Assembly: GCA_047495785.1 (NCBI GenBank)
Contig: JBLDXI010000011.1
Location: 1,364,001-1,428,000, forward strand
DNA: 64,000 bases
Direction of reading: 5' to 3'
From: Lepidodermella squamata
Taxonomy: Eukaryota; Gastrotricha
Shown here piece by piece: positions 34,026 to 46,300 of the stretch; the first letter of the stretch is position 1; every line of letters starts with the position of its first letter. A program made the translations under genes and the position numbers. Below the pieces are notes generated by a model that was not told the DNA's origin, ran no database searches, and was given only the letters and a program-made list of their open reading frames with translations.

Positions 34026-37000
34026 ATGCAGTCGGCTCAACAACAAAACACTGGCGGATCGGCAGACGGTAACATGGCCATCAACCCCGAACTGATAAAC
34101 ACGGCCGCAAACGAGTCGCCAGAAGCTAAGATTGAAGCTGATATCGTCCGAGCTGCTCAATTTGGCGAACTTGATAAAGTCCGCGATCTTATAGAATCAG
34201 GCCAATATGACGTAAACCGACCAGACAAAGAGAATGTCACCCTCATGCACTGGGCAGCTATCAACAACCGCGCGGACATTGTGCGTTACCTTGCGTCGAA
34301 AGGTGCTGGCGTTGATCGTTTAGGCGGTATTTTAAACTCGACGCCTTTACACTGGGCGACCCGCCAGGGCCATTTAGGCATGGTAGTTCTACTGATATCT
34401 CTCGGGGCTGATCCAATGGCTTTGGATGGAGAGGGGTACAATTGCCTTCATTTGGTAAGAAAATATAGATTGTTTGCTGTTTTATAACCTTACTTGCTGT
34501 GTTACAGGCATCTCAATTTGGCTACTCGCCAATCATTGCTTATTTAGTATCAAAGGGCGTTGATATCGACGCTCGCGACTCTCGAGGTTGTACGGCTTTA
34601 ATGTTAACCGCAGCTCGAGTTCGAAGCCCCGACCCGGCTCGAATCCTAATAACCGTAGGCGCTAGTCTTGCCCCTCGCGATACCGCCTCGGGTAACACTG
34701 TATTCCACTACGCTGTGATGGCAGATAACGCGCCGGTTCTTGTCGAGCTAATCAAAACTACGACAGATTCGTCGCAATTCGAGAACAACGACGGCTTGAC
34801 GCCGGTTCAACTCGCGGAAAGGCGCCGGTCGTTCGCCGCCGTTTCTCTACTGAACGAATGGCGACAGGCGAGAGGGCCGAATTCCGATATTCTATCGCGG
34901 CTACGCGGCTCTTACGCTGTTAGGCGGGGCGTTACATTCGGCACAACATTCTTCGCTCTCGGCGCATTTGCGGGTAATTTCGATTTGATATTCGATTACT
35001 ATACGGTGATTATTACGCTTGAATTACCCAGTCAAAAGCTGTTTAGATCGGTTGACTGATTTCTAGCTAAACCACTTCAATTAGCTCGAAAACCACTATA
35101 CAGCTAAAATCTATGTGATTGCCATGATTTTTGACCAATTATATCAACTATTATAGATCAATTCGAACGACTTTGAATTTGACAGTTATAGAAGTGGTCT
35201 TGTGGAAATTTTTCCCAGCTAGAATAACTTAGGGCTGGAAAGTCTGAACATGATACAAATGATTTTCATCGAAATATCTTGATAGTTTCAAGTCTGATGG
35301 GTGGGGAATTAAGCTTTCCTACGGAATTACAAAGCTGGTTTCGTTACAAAATGACTGCTAAATCTTTGAAGACTGAAATTCTGGAGCACTTTCTCACAAG
35401 TTCACCACTTGTAAAACCCAAATTTGGGCCCCAGGGCTCGATTTTCCCAAACTATGGCTTTTCGTTTTGTTATATTACATCCCTCTAGGGTACCAGGTAG
35501 CTGAAATAAAAGGTCTCTGGGCCATAAGATGAGAAGGGAAAAGATCGATATTACAAAGGATTGGAAAAAATTAGTGCAATGTAACTCCAATTTTATTCAA
35601 TTTTGGGCCGAATTTGCAAAGCCATAACGGTTGGCCTGCGTTTTGGCGGGCTAGAATTGGCGCCTTCATCATATCAGGGCAGAAATCAGTAGAATTCATC
35701 AAAACCGGTCGCTTTTCGAGCCACTCGGAGACATAAACATAGCCGCTTCGTTGCTAGAACAAATCATTCAGCTGAATTTGAAGTTGAGCCCATGAAATTG
35801 TTTCAAGAAATCACGTATCAGAGCCAAGACTATAGACGATGTAAATCCCTTTGCCGGTTTCAGAATCACACAGCATATTAATTAATCCCCATCTATGAAA
35901 GAATCCACGAAGTTACAAAAATGGATGGGTTCCGCGGTATTTCTAGAGTCAGAGAGCAGCAAGATTTGCGGCCATTACAAAATTTACATGGCTGCTAATC
36001 GAGGAGAAACGTGTTCTGTTCTCATTTTTCGAGAATCAGAGATGGGCAAATAAGAAATATTTGAGGGCATTTCGGGTTTGGAAACGTATATTTTCCTCTT
36101 GCCTTCGATAGATATTTGATCCAATCGCTAGTGGTTGAGTATTACAGGGCGATCTTGAATTTTTTGAATTTTTTTCCAATATTTTTCTTGAATTTGTCTT
36201 GATTTTTTTTTCATTTTTTTTTCATTTATATTGGCAATTTTTCTATTATTTTTCTTGAATTTTTTCTTGACATTTTTCTATTATTATTTTTGTATTTTCA
36301 CAGCTATTGCCGAAGTTACGCTGCCATGGTGGGCAAAAGCCGTGCTATTCGCCGTCGTCTACTTCGGCATTCAACTCGCATACGGCGGAACAACCGGGCC
36401 GTGGCCGTCGGACCACGACTCGCTCTCCCTCTCACTCTACCTAACCGGCAAGCTGTGGGCGTACATCACGTGGTGGTGGCTGCTGTGGCCCAGCCCGGCC
36501 ATCCCCGTCTGGCTCAGCCTCGCCTTCCTACTCGTCGCAACCAGCGAAACCTACATCCACTACCGCGCGATGACGTCAGACCCAGGCAGGCTGGACAAAC
36601 TACGCGTCGAGCACAAACTCGCCGATATCCGCCAGCTCGCCGAAAAAACCGGCCAGCTCGATCTAGACCGGCTATGCCACACGTGCCTAGTCCGAAAACC
36701 GCTGAGATCGAAGCACTGTTCGGTCTGCAACGCCTGCGTCGCTAGATTCGACCACCACTGCCCGTGGATCGGCAATTGCGTGGGGCTATACACCCAGCGC
36801 TTCTTCATCGGGTTCCTCGTGACAATGCTAACGTGTCTAGTTTTGTTCCTCTACGGCGCCGGGCGGTACTACTCGCAGTGCCCGGCCGTTTCGAACGGCC
36901 TGGTCCAGAACAGCCACGGCGCCCTGGCCGGGTTTGTCAACGCGTTACTAGCCGCGCTGGACTGCTCATCGTGGCTGTTTGTCATGGTCATAATGGTGGC

Positions 37001-37373
37001 GTTGTACTTCGTCTGGATCGGCATGCTACTTGCGCAGCAGTTGTACCTCGTCGGCTGGCTCGGCATCACGACCAACGAGCAGATGAACGCGAATCGCTAC
37101 GCGTATATGAAGGTGATGGAGCACCGGCACAACCACTCGGATTCGTGCGTGGGGCGGCTGAAAACGGCCTGGGCCGCCTTCGGGTGTTGCGGCGCGAAAT
37201 CGAACCAGGTGACGGCGTTTGACCGCGGGTCGTGCCTGGCGAACCTGGCCGATGCCATGCTGTGGGACTGCCCGCCCATCCTGCGGCGGTCGGATACGGA
37301 CTGGATGCGGGTGTTCACGCTGGATGACGCGCGGCCGGGCGCGAGCTATGCCGGCCGCATTGGCACTGTGTGA
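34026..37373 (+). CDS. Ankyrin-repeat DHHC palmitoyltransferase (HIP14/ZDHHC17-like)
   Basis: S-acyltransferase that attaches palmitate to cysteines of substrate proteins, usually on Golgi or vesicle membranes. Three exons: 34026-34454, 34508-34973, 36304-37373 (654 aa; HIP14 is ~630). Residues ~35-260 hold ankyrin repeats ([62 protein letters not shown]). Hydrophobic segments follow, then the Cys-rich domain [21 protein letters not shown] with the catalytic DHHC at about 448-451 ([13 protein letters not shown]), then more membrane segments and [11 protein letters not shown], a TTxE-like motif. The ATG is 8 nt after an acceptor (GTGTTAG), again trans-splice-like. Exon 3 is strikingly GC-rich compared with its surroundings. 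The 1.3-kb second intron (34974-36303) has no recognised content except T-rich tracts near its 3' end. Confidence 0.95.
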
Positions 37374-40365
37374 TTTTTCGATCGATCTCCCTAGAATCGG
37401 GTGCCTTTTTTCCTGGACGAATCGTTACTACTGCTGCTGCTTGTTGAATGTTGGAGAGAAATAATAATGAATTTTTTAGGCCAAAAAATTAGCAAACAGT
37501 TGTTTCCTGCGAATTCTTGCTCTTCCGTGTATTTCTTACTGCATTTCACTCGAAATTTCTTGTCATAATTGGAGAAAAATATATTACACGAAAAAACGAT
37601 CAGTATATTTGTGTGAAAATTTCTTGCGAAAAAATTAGGTTGGATGTTTTTAAATTCGATTGTGTTATTGCGAAAAATACGGCAAAAAAGTCCAAATTCA
37701 GGATAAAATTTTCGGAATATCAGTTTTCATTATTTAAAAAAATGAGAATTGGGATATTGTGAAATCATATAAAAATTTCAAAAATGTCCCTCAGATTATT
37801 GACGATTCGAAGAAGAATTGAAAATTGGAAAAATTACCGAAAATATCGGGTTCCGGTATTTTTCGCCGTTCTGTGATTTTTCGTCCCCATCGAGCAAAGT
37901 TGATTCTAATTTAGTAAAATTAATGGAGGCATCAAATTATATGTCCCTTCGTAAATTGGAGGCTGAACTCGAAAATATTCAGTTTTCACGGTTCCTGAGA
38001 GAAAAATAACCAGGCTTATGGATTTTTCGGTATTTTAAGCAATTTTACATCCGTCCAATTTAATTTTCCAATTTTTCATTTCGTCCCCATTCAGAAAATT
38101 TTGAAGTTTGGAAAATTAATTATTGAGACTCCAATGGTTCCAAATTTTAAGGTGAGCTTTTGGAAAGGTTCACCAACATCTGATTTTGTCGAATTTTTGA
38201 AATTTCGAAGGTTTTCCAAATATTGAATTCGAAAGACTAAATTCCAAGTTTTTGGCAAATTTCAATTCTGAATATGGCATAATTTTGTCCGTGTTTTTTC
38301 GCGCGTATTCCATCTTATTAATCGGAAGAAAGTATTACAGATTTTACTTGAAATTGTGCGGAATTTACCGTTTGTGTAGCCTCTTGTCATTATAACTGCT
38401 TCTAGCTCTGTTCAACTTTACAAGTACAACTCGTCAACTTGAGCTCAAAACCAATATTCCTATATGTAAACTGTGTGAGAAAAAAATCGAAACGAAATTC
38501 TTGAACTGATCTTCACAATATTATAGTCACTCGCTGCTTCAAAAAAAATCACTCTTAATAATTATTGTAATAGTGTTGCACTTCAAGCACGTAATTGCTG
38601 AAACCGAATAATTTATGGTTGAATTGCGCTCCTTTCACATGACAGAAAAAAAAATGTTGGAAAAAATCGATTGAAAAAAATTGTTGTCGTTTTTTATCGC
38701 CTCGTCTCGCTCGCCGTGTAAACAAAAGTGTAAATTAAAAGCTGGTCCGTGCTATTAATTCGATCGAAATTTTTTTCTGCTGTGGTTTTTTTTCTCGCCT
38801 CAATGTGCTTTACGAGAGGAAATGGGGATTGTTAAAACTGTCTCTTTCGCTCGCCGTGTTAACATGCCACGCTTTTTGATTTGGTTGATAAAAAAAATTG
38901 TTCACCCCGCTGTTGTTTATTGTTGCTCGGTATGATAATAATAATAATATTTTGCCTGTTTTTTCTCTATGAAATCATGATTATTGTAACAAAAAAATGT
39001 TATCGATTTCACTTGTTCATGTTTGTTGTAGCGCGTTGAATTTTCGATGAGACCAGCAGAATTTGGAAGACGGCAGGCTGAAACTGCATCATGCAAAATC
39101 AATTTATCATTCTATTATCATATTATTATAAATAATAATTGGAATAAAAAGTGACTTTTCTCATTGAAGAATCGATTGTTTTTACTGATAAAATTGAAAA
39201 ATTGGGAATTTTACATTCATTAACTCGGAAAATCCGATTTCCACGAATATTCGGATAAATTTCCGGATTTATACTACAACGTGCCCCTTAAGTTGCGCAA
39301 ATTTTTGATGAAAACTGAACTAATTTTTGAAATTGAGCCCACTGAGAAAATCTATCATCCAAGATTTTACCGAAGAAAATAAAATTTTACCGGAGAACAC
39401 CCGGAAAACCCCGATGGTAAATGGTTCGGTAATTTTCGGTTTTGGGAAAATCTTACGCCGGTACCAAATTTCATTTAATTCGTTTTTCAACTGATTAGGG
39501 TTAGGGTTAGGGTTAGGGTTAGGTTAGGGTTAGTTTAGGGTTGAAGACTGGGTCTTCAAATTGGGGATTTGGAACTATTTGGAATAATTTGGTACGAAAT
39601 TCAATGATGTTTGGTACTGAATTCAATAATTTGGTAATGATTTCACTATATCCCTTCGGTTTTTACCCGGTTGGATCAGATTTCTTCGTATATTTTTAAT
39701 CCCATTCACAGAAGACATACTTGATTACTATTCGCATGGCATTTTGGATAATTCGATTTTTCTGGCCATGAGATATGACTTCGCCTCTCTTTTTAGAGTT
39801 TCTGATCCCTTTTCCGTGCATTTTGTGTTACTTATGGGGTACGGTGGAATTATTTACACGGCATCGAAAGCCTCCTCAATTTTTTTATTCAAAAAGGCGT
39901 TTTTGCAGTTTTGTAGATTTTTATTTTTATCGCATCATTTCGTTGTCTTTTTCTCGAATTCAAGGCTAACGTAATTATTTACAGCCGTCGAATTTCCCGA
40001 TATCGTCAATATAACAAACAATCAATCAATATTCCGATATAATAATATTCGCATGCTCGTATATAATTCAACAGGCTAAAAAAGTTGAAAATAATATCAT
40101 TAATTCGATTCCAATAATATAAGACCGTTTTCAATAATACCGAATATTATAGGCAGAATTCAGGTCATTATTAAGGTGGACTAATAATATCATCTACTTT
40201 TTCTACGCACTTTCGAAAAATTAAGCTCAATAAATCTAAATTTCGAACTATTAAGGGAGAACAAAATATTATGCCAGAACACCGAATATTTTACGGAAAA
40301 TATTTTTCGCCCAAGGTCTTCATTTTTTTCAGCAGTTTTTTCCCGGAATTTTTTGTCATGCTTGA
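37374..40365. other. Intergenic, repeats only
   Basis: AT-rich spacer between convergent genes. It has several ACCGAAAA/TTTTCGGT palindromic repeat copies (37830-37865, 39385-39440) and the short TTAGGG tract. Small ORFs at 39744-39974 and elsewhere are not supported. Confidence 0.55.
39495..39542 (+). repeat. Interstitial TTAGGG-like tract
   Basis: Four perfect TTAGGG units from 39495 followed by degenerate TTAGG/TTAGGG/TTAGT units. Too short to be a telomere, and sequence continues on both sides. Confidence 0.9.
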
Positions 40366-43300
40366 TTACGCTTTCGATGAGCGGCTGTTACCGCCGGGCG
40401 ACGACGAGCCAGCCGAGCGTGACGCCTTGGCGCCATGCAGGGCTTCGTACATGATGACCTCACGCTGCGCCGCTTCCCATGACAAAACCTCGTCGAGAGA
40501 CGCGTCGATGTACGGAAAATTCCACCGCTCGTGCCAGCCGGGCGGCGAGCCAGACGGCGCCATCAGGGCCGCGTTGTCGTCCCCGCCCGCCAGGTCGTAA
40601 TCAGTGCGGAGTGGGGCGTATGGGAAGATGACAACGCCGCATTTGCGTAGCAGGGGCAGAACGGCGACGGGTAGGAGCGCGAGGGCGATTAGCACCAGGT
40701 CCATCCAGACCATTTGAATAGGGTAGGAGTGCGTGCTCAACAGGTTGTTGTCGATTTTCTCCGCCGCGTTGTAGGCGAAGTATTTAGGCGGCGCCAGCAC
40801 GCGGGCGACTACGCCAGCGCCAAGCACGAAACACGCGAGGCACGGCGACAGGAATCGCCAGAGAATTGACCAGAAGAAACAGGGCGGCTGACCCGTCGCC
40901 CGGGTGGTGGCCTGGCGCACCCTCGGCCACGAGTACACCCAGCCGAAGAGGAAGAGCTGGGCGATGGCGAGCGCCAGGGCGACGAAGGGTAGCACGTAGT
41001 CGTCCAGGCCTTGCAGTAGGTACGATCCGGTTGCGGTTGTGAAGGGGTGAGCGAAAATGAGGCAGAAGAGGGTGAGGCCGGCTGAGGCGAAGGCGGCGTT
41101 GCGAAGGGGTGACGGCAGGCGGGAGTGGCAAAGGACATTCACGGCCGCTGCTAAGTTGAACACGTGGCAACACGCCTAGAGAAAAATCAAAATTTCGAAA
41201 AAATAAAAAAATTTGAAATTTCATCTCAAAAAGGGTGGTAGTTAAAATTTTACAAAATCTGGGGTGACCCAATGGGTTCAAGGGACAGGTCCAAATATTC
41301 GAAAAAACACTCAGTCATCTGATTTAGGAAATTTTATAGCAAAAAATGTGATAAAAAAAGTTGAACAAACATTTTTTTTCGAAAAATCTCATTTTGTCAA
41401 CGAAAATTGATTTTTTAAGGAGGACTTTTTATTTTACCAAAATTAAATTCATGCGATATGTCGACTGATATTGACTAAATGGGTGGCCCGATGAGAATTT
41501 TGACCTCTAAGTTTAACCATCTGCGAATTTGATTTGTGTCTAAGGTATGTATCTCAACCTCTAACCGACGCGACACTACGGGGTGCTAACGCGAAAGCCG
41601 CGCCCTTTCAATCAAACAACACAAGAAGACTGAATCGCCACTTAGCAGTGCGGTCGAAAATTCGATCTCGAATCGATCTGACCCGATAATGCTCAATCAA
41701 GTTATTGCTCAAGCCGCCGCGGCTATTGCTCAATGCGGGTTACCGGCAATGCCGAACGATGCAATCACTCTCCGCAACTATTGCAACACTACAAATATTA
41801 TTATGGCTTTAATTATAGCCAAAAGTGTTGACATTATTGTAAATGTGGCGGCTGATGTTGTTTGTAATGTTAAATTTGATGTACATTTTGAGATTATTGC
41901 CAAGATTACCTTGCGTAAATAAAACATACCTACCTCAATAGACAAAATAAAAAATTCGCAGAAAACAAATGAATTTTTGTATATTTTTAGGACACCTTAA
42001 AATTACAAAAAATGATCTTCATTTTCACGCGATTGCTCATCACTCAACTATGCCAATCTCAGACGGCGGCAACGAGAGCAAAAAATAATGCTCGAAAGTC
42101 AATGATTCGATTCGCCATCTCGCTGATACGAATCAATGCAGCCGTTATCTTCCTTGCCATGCTGACGTTGCTGAAATTTCTAGCACTATTGACTATATCT
42201 CTCCTGCTTCAAGCAGCGTTATTTATCGTTTTAATAATGCTGATTTTTATATAACGAAAATTTTAATAAATCTGACTGATGATGATGATCCATTTTTTGA
42301 ACAAAAAAATATAATAAATTGAATAAAACATCATTTCATATTCGAAAAATGACTTGAAAAATTATGAACAAAAACGAAAAAATAGACGTAATGAGTGGCT
42401 CTTTGAAGAATGGAAATTTCAAGTCATTGAAACTGAGACAAAGACTGTACAGTTAGATTCGAACGGTCTGTGGCGTCAACTAGCATATCTCTGTGTAATT
42501 TAGAATTAATTATTTTCGCTGATTAAGGAGGACATATCTAACCTTCCGAACGGGGACCAAAATCCAGCCCAACCGGTATTTAACCATCTGCGAATTTAAT
42601 TTGTGTCTAAGGTATGTATCATGACCTTACTTCTCGATCGGTCCTCAAGGCGCTAATGCGTAAGCTGCGCCTTTTCATTCGAAAAATAAACATCACTTAA
42701 TCAGTTCACCAAAAATTCAGGGTTCCAGCACTGGATGTCCTCAATATACGAATTTTCGAGTTTCAAGTCTTCATCAGTCATCAGAGTCGAATTCTTAATT
42801 TCATGCTTAATGAGCATTCGGCGCTTATACAAGCCGATTTCGATTATCGATTATCGATTTTAAAAATTAGTGATTTTTCCGATAATAGCAATAAGTATTC
42901 CCTCTTGAGGGTACCAAATAGCTAAAATGAAAAATTCCCTGTTTTTTTACCTGTAATAAAGCTAGACAGATGAGAATAACAGCCGGCGCAATGTGGGTGA
43001 CCCATCGATTCGACGTCCAATTCGAGGTCATACCCAGAATCGCAACAAACGGCAAACTGGGCCCCATTTTCTCAATGAAATCTTCACTGCCACTGCCATC
43101 CGCGAAAGCACCCAGGCCAGTGAAGACAACGAGCAGGCACAGCAGGGACGCGACTAGGTGATGGCAAGTTAGCACGACAGCGTCTTTAGCGAAATGGTTC
43201 CGCAGCCGCAAATGAGCGCCATTCAGCCAAACAAAGCCGGACAGGGCGCCGACTGCGATGAGGCTCTGCGTCGCGGCGTCGAGCCACATTTGCGGCGACA

Positions 43301-46300
43301 CGAGTTTGTAGGCACCGTGCCATTTCAGCAGGCGTTTCATGCCTGAAATGAAAGTTTGAGGCAAGTTTGGCGCGAGAACGGCGCTGGTTATCGCACCGCC
43401 GACTAGGGTTGTGAACAGCAGGACGGCGAATGCGATGGTGAAGCCGTGGATGTGGCGGCGTAGTAGGAGCAGGAAGAAAACTAGGAGCCAGAAAAATATC
43501 ATACCAGCCAACACTTCGCAGACGAAACTGTTCGGAAAATTAAAAAATAAAATTAGTAAGATTAGAAAAAATTCGAATTTTTCAAATTTCAATTGTTATC
43601 TATTATTTTCAAATTTTCGATTTTTGATTTCCCGATTTGATGCATTTTTTCGCCACATTTTCAAGTTTAAATATTCTCGATATTTTAACGATCCTGAGAG
43701 ACGCTTGTTAAATTATTGAAAAGATCTCTTTCAAATTAAAAAATATTTGGACTCAGATTTCACCTTACCACAATCAAAGGCTCGAAATAGAAGCCCTTGC
43801 CAACGCGGGTTATTTTATTTGGCGAAGGACTTCATGATATCAAATCTTATAGCCCTCTGTCTGCTTTCAACAACAAAACAGAAATGAGACATAAATGTAT
43901 CAAAGCTGAGGCAATTAACAAGACTGTAGAAGTCAACAAAATGCATTGCGCATATCGCTGGTCATAAGTCGTTCTCCTCTTAATCTTATTCTGTTATAAA
44001 AATAAAGACACGCGCAAGATTCTGGACAACAATAGCAAGGAGCTGCGTAGCCGAAGCTAGTTAAAAAGTATTTACACTATATTTACACTATACCACCGAG
44101 ATCGAGACGGAATATTTACAAAGATTAAATAAACAACAGATGCTTAAACGCGCCCAAAGGCGTACCAGCCACCGCTTCGCACGATATATCCTTTCGGATA
44201 ACATCAGCGACAGGTCGGACATGTATTAGCGCACGGTTGCCGAAGTTACCAGCGAGTTGGACCATCCGGTCACGGAGCAGCGGTAAACCAGCACGGCGAC
44301 AGAGCTCAGCACCATTCAGGTGTTCACGCGGGTCGATTCCGAGAATGAGGCGTAGTGCCCAGTTCTGAAGAACCTCAAGCCGACGAAACTGCTTGGCCGA
44401 GACGTGCAGAAAAGTCGCACAGGCGTACTCAAGGATCGGTCTGACCGTCGTTACGTAAACCAACTTCCGCGTCTCGAAGGACACGGGCGATCCCGGATAA
44501 CAGATCGAGGCCAATCCAGCAATTCGAGACCGAGCGTCTTTGACGATTTTGTCGAAATGCAGTTTGAAGGTCTGATTACTGTCGAATAAGATGCCGAGGT
44601 ACGTAGCTGATTTCACAACAGGCAACTGTTGACCGCCAATACGGAGATCAGGGACTTCATTCGTGTTGAACGCCATCACCTGACATTTCAACGGGTTGAG
44701 AGGAAGACGCCACAGCCGACTCCAGCGCTCGATCTGCCGTAGTGCAGCTTGCACTCTCGCCGTCGCCAGACCAGCCCAACACGCCGCTTCGCAGACCAAA
44801 ACGTCGTCAGCGTAAGTAGCAGCAGAGGCGGTACCAAGGCCAGCGTCATCCGGATACAGATCTGCTGTGAAGAAAGCAAAGAGTATTGGACTCAGGGCAG
44901 AGCCTTGCGGCACGCCCGAGCCGATGCTGAACTTTGTAGGACTGAAAGAGTCACCCACCCGGACGACAAAGGATCGCCCTTCGAGGTAATAGAAGCCCTT
45001 TCGCTTAGACCTAAACACGAAATTTGAAAATTGGGAAGGATAATATAGGTTTGTTGGAGGGGCTTCAAACTTCGTTGGAAAGTGAAATTAACCATCTGCG
45101 AATTAAATTTGTGTCTAAGGTATGTATCCGATCCTCCAGTAGTGTGAGACCTAGGGGCGCTGAAGCGTAAGCTATGCCCCTTTCAAAGAAAATACAAATA
45201 CGTCGAAACTAAGGTGCTAAAGCAAGGTGCTTCAATACTTTGAATTTCACTTTCTCATGATTCCTGCCAACATAGGCCAGTAATTTAGTAATTTTAATGA
45301 AAGAGAGGCACTTCGAGATCCGATACCCAAATGAAAACGTCATATTGATAAATTGGAAGTTTTATCTATTAATCCAATTAAATGAAAAAAACCAGCTAGT
45401 TTTACGGCTATCATAGCAAAACTACTAAATTGGGACTGCAGAACATCGCCAGTTATTTTTTCCATCAATTTTCGATTTTCTGATTGAAAAAAATATCGGA
45501 ATATTTCTGATATTATAACGATCTTGACCAAGCGCTAAACTCGATTAAGATAGAAACTTATTAAATCAATGAAAAAGAATATCTTATAAATTAAAAAAGC
45601 TAGAACTCAGTTTGCACCTTGCTACGATTCAAATCTGAGCAACAAGCCCTTTCGTTATAATTCCAATCCGAAATTAGGAAATTGGAGATAATATTTCAGG
45701 TCTGTTAAAGGGCCCTAAAAATCGGTAGCGAAGTGTAATTAACCATCTGCGAATTTAATTTGTGTCTAAGAGGGTTGTGATCGAAACGAGCAAACATTTA
45801 ATCCACCTTATTCCACGCTATTCCACGCTTTATCCCACGCTATTCCTTGATTAACTTGGCGAAACCTTCTCAATTAGAGAAATTTTGCTTCAAAAGAGGT
45901 GATCGAAAGAAGCAAACACGCCAAAACGCACTCTATTTCAGAGTAAATTCAAAGTAATCGCGAATTTGTGCGAAAATAGCTGTAATTTATTTATTTTCGT
46001 CAATTTTTGAGGGATAAAACGAGAATTTTGGGGTCAAATCTGCACCCCAGTCCGGACTGTGTCATAAATTTGCTTTAAAATGAGCAAATTTAGTGAAAAT
46101 TTCAGAAAAAGCTGCGATGATTCACCGATGATTCGCCGTAAAAATTGCGCAACAGTTGACGTCAATATTGCGTTTAGATATTACCCTCGCCTCCAAACCT
46201 TTGCCGCCCGGCCTATTGGCCCAGCAAGATTAGCGCGATCTCTTTATACGGTTCAGAGCTCAACAAAGCACACCTTTAATAATCGAATTTCTGGCCGTTT

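Noticed and set aside
36290-37222. Arg/Pro-rich ORFs overlapping the DHHC exon
   Set aside because: Out-of-frame shadows of a GC-rich true exon.
39495-39542. Chromosome end
   Set aside because: Only about 48 bp with ordinary genomic sequence on both sides.
41689-42254. Two small plus-strand genes (77 and 80 codons)
   Set aside because: Inside an SLC6 intron, no family resemblance, low-complexity hydrophobic translation, and part of the DNA resembles a decayed exon on the other strand.
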